A DNA stretch of 64,000 nt. Origin: Streptomyces deccanensis. Its GTDB lineage: Bacteria > Actinomycetota > Actinomycetes > Streptomycetales > Streptomycetaceae. A program made the translations under genes and the position numbers. Within the stretch, counting starts at the first letter, position 1, and the number at the start of each line of letters is the position of its first letter. This document shows, in pieces, positions 32,448-41,222 of this stretch. The stretch lies in assembly GCF_022385335.1 (NCBI RefSeq), contig NZ_CP092431.1, positions 1,302,001 to 1,366,000 of the forward strand, read 5' to 3'. The notes below the pieces were generated by a model. The model worked only from the letters and a program-made list of their open reading frames with translations. It was not told the origin of the DNA and searched no databases.

Positions 32448-33605
32448 TCAGTTCTGGACGAGTTGGTCGGCGAGGCGGTGGGCCTGGGCCAGCAGCGTCC
32501 CGTACGTCACCAGCGCGTCGGGGTCGTCGGCGACGGCGCCGGGCAGCCGCGCACGGAAGTCGTCGAGGGTGCGGTGGAGTTCCGCGACCGTCTCGCGGAG
32601 TTCCTCCGCCCCGGCGTCGTCGGGGCCGCCCGGGGCGAACCGGGTCCGTCCGTAGAGGCTCACGGCGCGGGCGGTGCGGTGCAGGAAGTCCGCGTAGGGC
32701 CGGGCGATCGCCGCGTCCGGGCGGGTTGCCTTCCCCCCGCCGTCGGCTGCCTCCCACACCGTTCGGGTCACGCCCGAGGTGTGGACGGCCACATGGTCGA
32801 GCACGGCCAACGCGTCGGCGTACGCCTTGCCGGGCGGGGCGGTGGCGTGCCTGCGGCGTCCCCACGGATTGACCCGCATGCTCTCCTGGCTCCAGCCGAT
32901 GGCCTGCCGGGCCTGGTCGACCAGACGCCCCAACCGCAGTGCGCGCTCGTGCCACTCCCCCGCCTGGTGCCCCTCCCACTCACCGGAGGCCAGCCCGTCC
33001 GCCACCGAGTCCAGGATCGCCTCGGCCTCCTGGGCGGCGTCCCGCAGCGCGGCGCGGGTGTCGCGGAGATACACCGGGGGCCTGATCAGCGCGTTGACCG
33101 CGACGCCGACCAGCGCGCCGAAGACCGCCTCCGCGATGCGGGCGGCCGACGCGGCGACGGTGACCTGACCGCCGGTCAGCACGAAGAGCGCGCCGGTGGC
33201 CGCGTAGACGCCCTGGCTCCCGAGCCGTTGCCACTGGCCCAGCAGCAGCACCGTCGGCAGCACCAGGGCCATCGTGACCAGCGTGTGGTCCATCAGCAGC
33301 GCCACGGCGGTGGCCACCACCGTGCCCACCGCGATGGCCCCCAGCTGCTGCAACCCGTGGGCGAGCGACCGGAACACCGTCGACTCCACCAGGACGACCG
33401 CCACCCAGGGCGCCACGAACGCCATGGGGGCCGCGAGCCACCAGCCCGCGACCGCCCAGGCCACCCAGGCGGCCAGCGCCGCCTTGCCGGCCTGCGCCAC
33501 CAGGTCCCGTTCCCGGCCCGGTCCCGCCCACGCCATCCGCACCGTCCGCACGGCGGCCGCCCCGCGCCGCCGCGCCTCCCGCATCACCCTGCCGGTCCAC
33601 TCCAT
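32448..33605 (-). CDS. FUSC-family inner-membrane transporter
   Basis: A 385-residue protein with five or six transmembrane helices between about residues 35 and 165, containing the family-like segments PWVAVVLVESTVFRSLAHG and QLGAIAVGTVVATAVALL, then NALIRPPVYLRDTRAALRDA at the membrane exit, followed by a long cytoplasmic helical domain. FUSC proteins (aromatic-acid exporter/fusaric-acid resistance type) export aromatic acids or related toxic compounds. It stands alone: a 181-bp gap upstream of the AAA operon and a divergent frameshifted SDR gene on its other side. Confidence 0.82.
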   Translation of the reverse strand: MEWTGRVMREARRRGAAAVRTVRMAWAGPGRERDLVAQAGKAALAAWVAWAVAGWWLAAPMAFVAPWVAVVLVESTVFRSLAHGLQQLGAIAVGTVVATAVALLMDHTLVTMALVLPTVLLLGQWQRLGSQGVYAATGALFVLTGGQVTVAASAARIAEAVFGALVGVAVNALIRPPVYLRDTRAALRDAAQEAEAILDSVADGLASGEWEGHQAGEWHERALRLGRLVDQARQAIGWSQESMRVNPWGRRRHATAPPGKAYADALAVLDHVAVHTSGVTRTVWEAADGGGKATRPDAAIARPYADFLHRTARAVSLYGRTRFAPGGPDDAGAEELRETVAELHRTLDDFRARLPGAVADDPDALVTYGTLLAQAHRLADQLVQN

Positions 33606-33780
33606 GCCCCACCAAGTGCCACGTCAGCGGCGAGCCGCACCTGCCGATCGCGATGTCTCGGCGGCCGGACCCGGATCCGCGGCGCTTGGTCCGCGCCGTG
33701 TTGGGAACGCGATGCGCGCAAGCACGGCGCGGCCCGGCCGACGGCGCCCCGCCGTGGACAGCACCGGCGAAAGGCACACC

Positions 33781-34685
33781 TTGCCCTCCCAGCACGAACA
33801 GCCCGCACCGCAGGTCGCCGCCGAGCCCTCCCCGCCCTACGACACAGACAAGCAGCGGCGGCCCGGACTGGAGGCCGACATGCGCACCGCGCCGCGCTAC
33901 CGGGCGGACCGGTACCGCGCCGCCGGAAAACTCGAGGACAAGGTCGCCCTGATCACCGGCGGCGACTCGGGTATCGGACGGGCGGTGGCGCTGCTCTACG
34001 CCAGGGAGGGCGCCGACGTGCCGTCGTCCATCTGCCGGACGAGCGCGTGGACGCGGAACAGGTACGGCGGGAGGTCGAGGAGCAGGGCCGGCGCTGCCTG
34101 CTGCTGCCGGGCGACCTCAAGGACGCGGAGTTCTGCCGGGAGGCCGTGGAGCGGACCGTGGAGGAGCTCGGCGGGCTGAACGTCCTCGTGAGCAACGCCG
34201 CCTACCTCAACAGCAAGCTCGAACTGGAGCAGCTGACCGCCGAGGACTTCGACCGGACGTTCAAGACCAACATCTACGCCTACTTCCACCTCGTCATGGC
34301 CGCCCTGCCCCATCTCGGCCCGGGGGACGCCGTCATCGCCACGGCCACCGAGGAGGCGCTCAAGGGCAGCACCACGATGATCGACTACGCGGCGCCCAAG
34401 GCCGCGCTGATCACGCTCAGCAAGTCGATCGCCCCGCATCTGGCCAAGCGCGGCGTCCGCGCCAACGTGGTGGCCCCGGGCCCGACCTGGACCCCGCTCA
34501 ACGAGGCGGACCAGCACATGCCGCCCGAGGGTCTGGCCCGGATCGGCAGCGAGGCGCCCCTCGGCCGCGCGGCACAGCCGGAGGAGATCGCGCCGACGTA
34601 CGTCTATCTGGCCTCCGACGCCGACTCCAGCTACACCGTCGGCGAGGTCATCGCCGTGACCGGCGGCATCGTCGACACCCGGTGA
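33781..34685 (+). pseudogene. SDR-family oxidoreductase with a one-base frameshift
   Basis: The gene begins at a TTG (33781) after gcgaaagg and encodes KLEDKVALITGGDSGIGRAV and AREGADV in one frame. After base 34020 the homology continues in another frame with VVHLPDERVDAEQVRRE, LNVLVSNAAYLN, IDYAAPKAALITLSKSIAPH and EVIAVTGGIVDTR to the stop at 34685. One missing base near 34020, most simply a G lost from gacgtggcc, explains the break. Everything else, including TGGDSGIG, Tyr-x3-Lys and the C-terminus, is intact. It is either a recent pseudogene or a sequencing error. It is closely similar in design to the intact SDR at 35801. Confidence 0.85.
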
Positions 34686-34830
34686 CCTCGCGCACGCCGT
34701 GACGACGGTGGCGTACCGCGCCCCGCCCCCGGGAAGACGGCTGAGGCGGCTGTCGTAACCGCCTCCGCACGGGGCTCGCGTGCGAGGCTGGGTACGAGTG
34801 CTTTCCGGGCCGGGGTGAACGGAGGACGGT

Positions 34831-35517
34831 GTGGACTGGGATCGGTTCGCCCAGCAGATGGCGGCGATGGCGCGCGACCTGCTGGCCCAGCCTTCGGTCG
34901 ACGCCACACTGCGGCGGATCTCGACCTCGGCGATCGAACTGGTGGAGGGCTGTGACGCGGCCGGCATCCTCGTGCTGCGCGGCACGACGGTGGAGACGCT
35001 CGCCCCCACGGACCAGCTGGTCGTCGAGAGCGACCGGCTCCAGGAGCGGCTGCGGGAGGGCCCCTGCTTCGACGCCGCCCGTGATTCGGAGGGTGACCGG
35101 GTCTTCCGTATCTCCGATTTCTCCGCGGAGCAGCCGCGCTGGCCCGTCTACGCCCCGGAGGCCCGCCGTCTCGGTGTGGGCAGCATGATGGGCTTCCTGC
35201 TGTTCACCGAGGACGAGGACCTCGGCGCCCTGAATCTCTACTCCCGCAAGCCGGGCGCGTTCACCGAGGTCAGCGAGTTGGCCGGCTGGCTGCTGGCCTC
35301 GCACGCGGCGGTCGCGTTCTCCAGCGCGCGTACCCATGCCCAACTGGAGCAGGCCGTCGCCACCCGGCATGTGATCGGCGAGGCCATGGGCATCCTCATG
35401 GGCAGCCACCACCTGACCGAGGACCAGGCGTTCGACGTCCTGCGCCGCTTCTCGCAGGAGCACAACATCAAGCTCCGTGAGGTCGCCCGCCGGGTCTGCG
35501 AACAGGGCGGCCTCTGA
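34831..35517 (+). CDS. GAF-ANTAR domain regulator
   Basis: A 228-residue cytoplasmic protein starting at GTG behind GGAGG. Residues 15-155 form a GAF sensor domain (STSAIELVEGCDAAGILVLR, LREGPCFDAARDS, RLGVGSMMGFLLFTEDEDLG). Residues about 165-225 form an ANTAR RNA-binding domain with the conserved pattern QLEQAVATRHVIGEAMGILM, DQAFDVLRRFSQEHN and LREVARRVCE. ANTAR proteins bind paired hexaloop hairpins in mRNA and prevent termination; the GAF domain would sense a ligand or redox state. No ANTAR target hairpin was identified nearby. A GGGTAC box at 34790-34795 suggests stress-sigma control. Confidence 0.92.
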   Translation: MDWDRFAQQMAAMARDLLAQPSVDATLRRISTSAIELVEGCDAAGILVLRGTTVETLAPTDQLVVESDRLQERLREGPCFDAARDSEGDRVFRISDFSAEQPRWPVYAPEARRLGVGSMMGFLLFTEDEDLGALNLYSRKPGAFTEVSELAGWLLASHAAVAFSSARTHAQLEQAVATRHVIGEAMGILMGSHHLTEDQAFDVLRRFSQEHNIKLREVARRVCEQGGL

Positions 35518-35713
35518 CGTCGGAGCCCGTCGAGGGGGACGGCTCCTCCGGCACGCTGTCAGAACCAGAGAAGCCTGGCCGGGCCGGCCCCCAGGGGAGC
35601 GCCGCCGAAACTCGGCCTATCCACCAAGTCCCCCCGCCTCGGCTCCCCACACCCCGGAACCCCGACCACTCGCGCACCGCGGTCCGGGCGCGACCGGCGC
35701 CGGCGTCCGCGCG

Positions 35714-35738
35714 GCGTCGACCAGGTCGGCGCGGGTAC
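35714..35738 (+). promoter_or_regulatory. Sigma-B-like promoter of the 35.8-kb SDR gene
   Basis: GCGT at 35714-35717, a 15-bp spacer and GGGTAC at 35733-35738 match the Streptomyces sigma-B consensus GNNT-N14-16-GGGTAC/T. The gene starts 62 bp downstream. The same GCGT-N15-GGGTAC arrangement precedes the hemerythrin gene. Confidence 0.55.
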
Positions 35739-35800
35739 CCGGCACGGGTCACGCGGGGGCGACCGTCCTCCGCCCACCCACCCGACGAAGGGCCGTACCC

Positions 35801-36682
35801 ATGAACGACGACGTGCGGAACCCGGTCGAGCGGCACCCACGGCCGGACCTCCCGCAGCAGGACCAGGACCATCCCGGCTGGACCGGGCCGATGGACCCGC
35901 CGCCCGACCACGGCGAGGAGTCCTACCGGGGCAGCGGACTGCTCAGGGACCGTAAAACGGTCCTGACCGGCGGTGACTCCGGGATCGGCCGGGCGGTGGC
36001 CCTGGCCTACGCCCGGGAGGGCGCGGACGTCCTCTTCACCCATCTGCCGGAGGAGGCCGAGGACGCCCGCGAGACGGTACGGCTCGTCGAGGAAGCCGGA
36101 CGGAAGGCGATCGCCGTCCCCTGCGACATACGCGACGAGGAGCAGTGCCGCGGTCTGGTCGAGCGGGCCGTCGCCGAGTTCGGCCGGATCGACGTGCTGA
36201 TCAACAACGCCGCGTACCAGATGGCACAGCCCGACGGTATCGGCGCCATCACCACCGAGCAGTTCGACCGGGTCGTGCGGACCAACCTCTACGGCATGTT
36301 CTGGCTGTGCCGGGCGGCCCTGCCGCACATCCCGGCGGGCGGTTCGATCATCAACACCACGTCCGTGCAGGCGTACAAGCCGAGTCCGCATCTGCTCGAC
36401 TACGCCATGACCAAGGGCGCGATCGTGACGTTCACCCAGGGGCTGGCGCAGATGGTCGCGGCGGACGGCATCCGGGTGAACGCGGTGGCGCCGGGGCCCG
36501 TGTGGACGCCGCTGATCCCGGCGACGCTCCCGGACACACAGGAGTTCGGCAAGCAGGCGCCGCTGGGCCGGCCCGCCCAGCCCGCCGAGATGGCACCGGC
36601 GTACGTGTTCCTCGCCTCCGACCGGGCGAGCTTCGTCACGGCGGAGATCCTCAACGCCACCGGCGGCACCCCGCTGCCCTGA
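35801..36682 (+). CDS. SDR-family oxidoreductase, general-stress type
   Basis: A 293-residue dehydrogenase. A Pro/Asp/Gly-rich N-terminal extension of about 45 residues (QDHPGWTGPMDPPPDHGEES) precedes LRDRKTVLTGGDSGIGRAVA, INNAAYQMAQ, the active-site Tyr-x3-Lys in LDYAMTKGAIVTF and the C-terminal EILNATGGTPLP. This extension plus TGGDSGIG is typical of the YhdF/YgaD-like stress SDRs induced in general stress regulons. The ATG is chosen for gaaggg upstream; the longer frame is not credible. The substrate is unknown. Confidence 0.88.
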   Translation: MNDDVRNPVERHPRPDLPQQDQDHPGWTGPMDPPPDHGEESYRGSGLLRDRKTVLTGGDSGIGRAVALAYAREGADVLFTHLPEEAEDARETVRLVEEAGRKAIAVPCDIRDEEQCRGLVERAVAEFGRIDVLINNAAYQMAQPDGIGAITTEQFDRVVRTNLYGMFWLCRAALPHIPAGGSIINTTSVQAYKPSPHLLDYAMTKGAIVTFTQGLAQMVAADGIRVNAVAPGPVWTPLIPATLPDTQEFGKQAPLGRPAQPAEMAPAYVFLASDRASFVTAEILNATGGTPLP

Positions 36683-36769
36683 GGGCCGTTTGGCCGCCGT
36701 GTCACCGGGCACCCGTGGGCGCACAGCAAGAAGCGGTTCGTATTCGGTCCGGAAAGAAGATGAGACGCC

Positions 36770-36940
36770 GTGAGCACGCACACCGTCGAAAAGCTCGTCG
36801 TCCGCGAGAGCGGCTGGGCCGAGGCCCGGCGCCGGCGCGGGAAGGGCGTGCGCCTGTGCCTGCCCGCCCTGACGGACCGGGACGGCACGCGTGCGGCGAG
36901 GTCCGGGCCGGACTCGCACATCGTCAGGGGTGACGACTGA
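36770..36940 (+). CDS. Small basic ORF of 56 residues, uncertain
   Basis: A GTG start lies 13 bp after ggaaag and opens a frame ending at 36940. The product is short and Arg-rich (STHTVEKLVVRESGWAEARR, then GKGVRLCLPALTDRDG) with G/C-biased third positions typical of real genes. No family was recognised. It sits between the SDR gene and a strong hairpin and could be the last gene of that transcript. It could equally be a chance frame. Confidence 0.35.
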   Translation: MSTHTVEKLVVRESGWAEARRRRGKGVRLCLPALTDRDGTRAARSGPDSHIVRGDD

Positions 36941-37014
36941 CGGACGCCCGACGACTCACGTAGAAGTCGGACGTCGGGCCACGAGGGGTGACGCGAGGCA
37001 ACGCGAGGCAGGGC

Positions 37015-37080
37015 GGGAACGACGGCGGCGGCCGGTGGAACCGGATTCACCTGGTTCCACCGGCCGCCGCCGTCGTTCCC
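37015..37080. terminator. Perfect 28-bp stem, bidirectional terminator
   Basis: Bases 37015-37042 and 37053-37080 are exact complements, with a 10-nt loop. The hairpin lies between the plus-strand SDR/small ORF and the convergent hemerythrin gene, 21 bp from its stop. There is no T-tract. The length and perfection are unusual for a terminator. Confidence 0.85.
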
Positions 37081-37101
37081 GCGTCGGTCGTCCGTGTCAG
37101 T

Positions 37102-37665
37102 TCAGTCGTCCTTGCCCCGGCCGCTCAGCGCGTCGCGCATGCGGTCGACCAGGCCCATCCCGGGGGCGAGCAGCTTGTTGGCCGGCGGGGTGTCCGGGGC
37201 CGCCGGGTGCGGCCGGGTCGGGGCCGTCTTCTTGGCCGTGCGGACCTTGTCGCCGAGAGTGTTCAGGGCGTCCGCCGAGCAGGCCGCGCGCAGCCGGGGG
37301 AAGAGATTGTTCTCCTCGTCCCGGATGTGCGACCTGATCTCGCTCATCAGCTGGGTGGCCAGGAGGTCGAAGTCGGGGTCGTCGGCCTCGCACCGCTCCA
37401 GCGCCTTCATGGTGCGCTCGGCCTCGGCGTGGTCCTCCAGCTCACGGTCGGCGATCGCGTCGCCGTCCGGGAGGTGCTCGCGGACCGCCGGGTAGAGGTA
37501 GGCCTCCTCGGCGACCGAGTGACGCACCAGCTCGATGGTGACCTGGTCCATGTGCTGCTTGCGCTGGGGGTCCCCGGAGGGCAGTGCCTCGATCCGGCCG
37601 AACATCTCCTCGACTTCACCGTGGTCCGTGGTCAGTTCGTCGATGACGTCTCCACCGTGTCCCAT
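37102..37665 (-). CDS. Hemerythrin-domain protein
   Basis: A 187-residue cytoplasmic protein with a four-helix hemerythrin/HHE domain: DELTTDHGEVEEMFGRIEAL, RHSVAEEAYLYPAVREHLPD, LEDHAEAERTMKAL and IRSHIRDEENNLFPRL give the His/Glu ligands of a di-iron centre. The C-terminal 45 residues are Pro/Lys-rich and probably disordered. The start at 37665 has GGGAG; an in-frame ATG at 37701 is an alternative. Bacterial members bind oxygen or respond to oxidative and nitrosative stress. The upstream sigma-B-like promoter fits a stress role. Confidence 0.9.
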   Translation of the reverse strand: MGHGGDVIDELTTDHGEVEEMFGRIEALPSGDPQRKQHMDQVTIELVRHSVAEEAYLYPAVREHLPDGDAIADRELEDHAEAERTMKALERCEADDPDFDLLATQLMSEIRSHIRDEENNLFPRLRAACSADALNTLGDKVRTAKKTAPTRPHPAAPDTPPANKLLAPGMGLVDRMRDALSGRGKDD

Positions 37666-37742
37666 GTCTCCCGTCCTCTCCTCGTATGACGCTTCCGCCA
37701 TCCGTACCCGCGGGCCTCGTCAGGCCCTCGGCGCGACCCCGA

Positions 37743-37767
37743 GTACCCGCGAACGGCCCAGCCACGC
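37743..37767 (-). promoter_or_regulatory. Sigma-B-like promoter of the hemerythrin gene
   Basis: On the minus strand GCGT (37764-37767), a 15-bp spacer and GGGTAC (37743-37748) match GNNT-N14-16-GGGTAC. The start codon is 78 bp downstream. A second GGGTAC at 37704-37709 lacks a matching upstream box. Confidence 0.55.
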
Positions 37768-37883
37768 GACCCTCCCGTGAAGGTCCCCGAGGGCGTTCTC
37801 CGAGCTCAGTGGCGGGCCACCAGTCGCAGCCGCGAGTGGGCCGCCCCGGCGACCGGCCCCGGCACCGGACCGTCGCGCGGCGG

Positions 37884-38738
37884 TTACGACCGGGCGGGCT
37901 GGTCGGCGATCAGGAGGGTGCAGTCGGCGGGGCGGAAGCCCAGGCGGGAGTAGAGGCGGGCCACGGTGTCCTGCGCGTAGGCGAGGAAGACGGTGTGCAC
38001 CCCGTGGTCGCGGGCATGGGCGACCAGGGCCGTCGTGACGGCCGCGGCCAGGCCCTGCCGGCGGGCGGCGGGCAGTGTGCCGATGCCGCCGATCTCGGTG
38101 GTGCCGTCCATCGGGTGGTAGTGGCCGACGGCCAGCGGCGTACCGTCCGCGGCGACGGCGGCGACCAGCACCTTGTGCCCGGCGCGGAGCACGGGGCGGA
38201 CCGTCTCCACGGTGCCGTCCGTGAGCAGTTCCCCGGCCACCGCCGCCAACCGGGCACGGCCCGCCGCGCCCACGGCGGTGCCCTCGTCGGCGAAGGCCAG
38301 CCGCGGCAGGGCCAGGGCGGCGGGCAACGCGGGGTCGTCGGCCGTCAGGGCCCGGACGGTCACCCCGTCCGGCACCGGCTGCGGGTCGACGCGGTGGTGC
38401 GGACCGAGCGCCATCAACGGGCGTTCCAGCACCGGAAGTCCGGAGCCCTCGATGCCGGCCCGCAGCGCCGGCGCCGACTCGGCCAGCCACTCGAACGCTT
38501 CCGGGACACCGAGTTCACGCTGCCGGGCCCGAACCCGGGCGATGTCGGCGGCACCGATCGCCGCGGCCCGCCCCGTGATGGGCTGAGCGTGCCCGGGCCC
38601 GCCGTAGTACGGGGCGCCCGGCTCCACGCGCACGAACAGCCGCAGCGGCCCGAACTCCTCGACCTCCGCGAACAGCGAGGGCACGGTGGCGTAGTAGCGC
38701 TCGATGCGGTCCCGCAGTGTCTCACTCACGTGCCGCAT
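37884..38738 (-). CDS. GNAT-family N-acetyltransferase
   Basis: A 284-residue protein. The C-terminal GNAT fold is clear: DGTTEIGGIGTLPAARRQGL contains the acetyl-CoA-binding R-x-x-G-L, and VFLAYAQDTVARLYSRLGFR gives the C-terminal strand and helix. The N-terminal 110 residues form a second, degenerate GNAT-like half, which is common in actinobacterial tandem acetyltransferases. The start at 38738 is the first plausible ATG; a GTG at 38729 has better ribosome-site spacing. The substrate is unknown. It is divergent from the protein mannosyltransferase gene. Confidence 0.82.
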   Translation of the reverse strand: MRHVSETLRDRIERYYATVPSLFAEVEEFGPLRLFVRVEPGAPYYGGPGHAQPITGRAAAIGAADIARVRARQRELGVPEAFEWLAESAPALRAGIEGSGLPVLERPLMALGPHHRVDPQPVPDGVTVRALTADDPALPAALALPRLAFADEGTAVGAAGRARLAAVAGELLTDGTVETVRPVLRAGHKVLVAAVAADGTPLAVGHYHPMDGTTEIGGIGTLPAARRQGLAAAVTTALVAHARDHGVHTVFLAYAQDTVARLYSRLGFRPADCTLLIADQPARS

Positions 38739-38923
38739 CCCACCACGGGGAGCCGCCACCCCGCATCCGGGATTCGCGGGCGGCGGTGGGCAGTTGACCG
38801 TCGGACGGACGTCGCCGTACGACACGGCTCGAACCGCACCTGCCAGCACTGATCGAACGCGTGCGCCCATTACGATCTCCAGGGCCATGTCCGCGCACCC
38901 GCCCGAAGGACTCTGTCATCACG

Positions 38924-40618
38924 ATGCTTCACGGCCCCCGACCGACGACGGCGTCCGTCGAACGGATCGACCGTCTGCGCCCGTTCGGGTATGCGGGGCG
39001 GCCTAGGAGCGACCCGCGCGAACGGCTGGTGCCGCCCTTCCCGGAGCCGGGGACCCGGATCTGGGAACGCATGGGGCTCGGGCCGGAGCCCGCGTACCGG
39101 GTCGCGAGCGCGATGGGGTGGCTGGGGCCGCTGCTCGTCGCCATGCTGGCGGGAGCGATCCGCTTCTGGCGCCTCGGGCAGCCGCACGAACTCGCCTTCG
39201 ACGAGACGTACTACGCCAAGGACGCGTGGTCGCTGCTGCGCCTCGGCTACGAGGGCACCTGGCCGGACCGCAAGATCGCCGACCCGCAGGTGCTGGCCGA
39301 CCCGCAGGTGATTCCGCTCTCCGACCCCGGGTCCTTCGTCGCGCACCCGCCGGCGGGCAAGTGGGTGATCGCCGTCGGCGAGTGGATGTTCGGTCTGGAG
39401 CCGTTCGGCTGGCGCTTCATGACGGCCCTCCTGGGGACGCTGTCGGTGCTGATGCTGTGCCGCGTCGGACGTCGGCTGTTCCGTTCCACGTTCCTGGGCT
39501 GTCTGGCCGGCACGCTGATGGCGGTGGACGGAATGCACTACGTGATGAGCCGGACCGCGCTGCTCGACCTCATCGTGATGTTCTTCGTGCTGGGGGCGTT
39601 CGGCTGCCTGCTGCTCGACCGGGACCAGGCCCGGGCCCGGCTCGCGGCGGCGCTGCCGGTGCCCCCGGACGGGCATGTCCGCCCGGACGCGGACACGGGT
39701 GACCGTGCCGGTACGGGATGGCGCCCGTGGCGGATCGCGGCCGGGGTCTGTCTGGGCCTCGCCGCCTCGACCAAGTGGAACGGCCTGTACTTCCTGGTCT
39801 TCTTCATGGTCCTGACCCTGCTGTGGGACGTCGGCGCCCGCCGCGTCGCGGGGGCACGGCACCCCTACCGGGCGGTGCTGCGCAAGGACCTCGGCCGGTC
39901 GGTGCTCTCCCTCGCGCCGGTCGCCGTGGTGACGTACCTGGTGACGTGGACCGGCTGGTTCCTGTCCGACGACGGCTACGGGCGGCACTGGGCGGACGGC
40001 CGCGGCGGCGTCTGGTCGTGGATCCCCGCCCCACTGCGCAGCCTGTGGCACTACGAGGCCGCCGTCTACCGGTTCAACGTGGGGCTGGAGGCGTACCACA
40101 AGTACGAGTCGAACCCGTGGAGTTGGCTGGTCCTCGGCCGTCCGGTGCTGTTCACGTACCGGTCGCCCGAGCCCGGTGAGGCGGGCTGCCACGCGCTGAC
40201 CGGCTGTTCCCAGGCCATCGTCGCCCTGGGGACGCCGCTGCTGTGGTGGACGGCGTGCTGCGCCCTCGGGTATCTGCTGTTCCGGTGGGCACTGCGCCGG
40301 GACTGGCGGGCGGGCGCCGTGCTGTGCGCGGTGGCCGCCGGCTACCTGCCCTGGTTCCTCTACCAGGAGCGCACGACCTTCGCCTTCTACGCCGTCGTGT
40401 TCGTGCCGTACCTGTGTCTGGCCGTGGCCATGACGCTGGGCGCGCTGCTGGGTCCGCCGGGCGCGGGTGCCGACCGCCGCAACCGGGGCGCGGTGGCGGT
40501 CGGCACCCTCGTCCTGCTCATCGTCTGGAACTTCGTCTACTTCTTCCCGATCTACACGGGCCTGACGATCCCGTATCCGGACTGGCGGGCCCGGATGTGG
40601 CTCGACACCTGGATATGA
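38924..40618 (+). CDS. Protein O-mannosyltransferase, GT39/Pmt family
   Basis: A 564-residue polytopic membrane enzyme with about ten transmembrane helices. The first periplasmic loop has the conserved HELAFDETYYAKDAWSLL (Asp-Glu catalytic motif), followed by VAHPPAGKWVIAVGEWMFG, MSRTALLDLIVMFFVLGA and the C-terminal 4TMC region with TFAFYAVVFVPYLCLAVAM and IYTGLTIPYPDWRARMW. Pmt enzymes transfer mannose from polyprenyl phosphate to exported proteins; the S. coelicolor homologue is needed for glycoprotein formation and phage phiC31 infection. AAGGA lies 14 bp before the chosen ATG, slightly far. It is a single gene here, and could be a second copy in the genome. Confidence 0.92.
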   Translation: MLHGPRPTTASVERIDRLRPFGYAGRPRSDPRERLVPPFPEPGTRIWERMGLGPEPAYRVASAMGWLGPLLVAMLAGAIRFWRLGQPHELAFDETYYAKDAWSLLRLGYEGTWPDRKIADPQVLADPQVIPLSDPGSFVAHPPAGKWVIAVGEWMFGLEPFGWRFMTALLGTLSVLMLCRVGRRLFRSTFLGCLAGTLMAVDGMHYVMSRTALLDLIVMFFVLGAFGCLLLDRDQARARLAAALPVPPDGHVRPDADTGDRAGTGWRPWRIAAGVCLGLAASTKWNGLYFLVFFMVLTLLWDVGARRVAGARHPYRAVLRKDLGRSVLSLAPVAVVTYLVTWTGWFLSDDGYGRHWADGRGGVWSWIPAPLRSLWHYEAAVYRFNVGLEAYHKYESNPWSWLVLGRPVLFTYRSPEPGEAGCHALTGCSQAIVALGTPLLWWTACCALGYLLFRWALRRDWRAGAVLCAVAAGYLPWFLYQERTTFAFYAVVFVPYLCLAVAMTLGALLGPPGAGADRRNRGAVAVGTLVLLIVWNFVYFFPIYTGLTIPYPDWRARMWLDTWI

Positions 40619-40641
40619 GTCCTCGACACCTGGACATGAGT
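40601..40641. repeat. 21-bp tandem duplication covering a stop codon
   Basis: The 20-bp sequence ctcgacacctggatatgagt at 40601-40620 recurs at 40622-40641 with one difference (gacatg for gatatg). The first copy contains the mannosyltransferase stop; the second reaches the stop of the convergent membrane gene. Confidence 0.9.
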
Positions 40642-41222
40642 CAGCGTCTCGGGCCCGCGAGGGCGTACACCGTGGTGCCGGTGACCGCGAGGGCCAGGGC
40701 CGTCCAGGTGGCCGCCGGCGTACCGGGCGGCAGCGTCATCCAGGTCGCGACCTCCGTCGGCACGTTCGTCGGGGGCGGGGCGAAGGCGGAGAACGACAGC
40801 CAGAGGACCGCCGGGGTCCACGCGTACGCGGCCCCGCACACCACCGCTCCGAGCGCGACGAGCCCCGCCAGCCCGGCGCTGTCCCGGACGACGAAGGCGG
40901 TCGCGGCCAAATCCGTGTCCGTCACCGCACCCACCGTGAGGAGCGCGGCGCCGACGACCGCGCCGATGAGCAGCACGTGTGCCGCCCTGCGGGGCCGCCA
41001 GTGGACGGCGGCCGCACGGTCCAGCGCGAGATCCTGCCCACCGAGCCCGATCGAGGCGGCCGTCACGCCGGCGACGAGGACGAAGACGGGCATCCTCGGA
41101 TCGACCGGTCCCCCGCCGCCGTCCCGGGCGACCAGTGCCCACACCCCGACCGCGCTGATCACCACCGCGGCGAGCGACGCGGGCACCTGCCGGGAGCGCG
41201 CGTACAGGGTCAGCCATCTCAT
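40641..41222 (-). CDS. Membrane protein of the ECF-ABC operon
   Basis: A 193-residue protein with five predicted transmembrane segments (for example ASLAAVVISAVGVWALVA, VFVLVAGVTAASIGL, HVLLIGAVVGAALLTVGAV, GLVALGAVVCGAAYAW and ATWTALALAVTGTTVYALAG). The start ATG at 41222 overlaps the stop of the upstream gene (ATGA), making it the fifth coupled gene of the operon. The family is not recognised; its place suggests a third membrane subunit or accessory of the ABC exporter. Confidence 0.8.
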   Translation of the reverse strand: MRWLTLYARSRQVPASLAAVVISAVGVWALVARDGGGGPVDPRMPVFVLVAGVTAASIGLGGQDLALDRAAAVHWRPRRAAHVLLIGAVVGAALLTVGAVTDTDLAATAFVVRDSAGLAGLVALGAVVCGAAYAWTPAVLWLSFSAFAPPPTNVPTEVATWMTLPPGTPAATWTALALAVTGTTVYALAGPRR

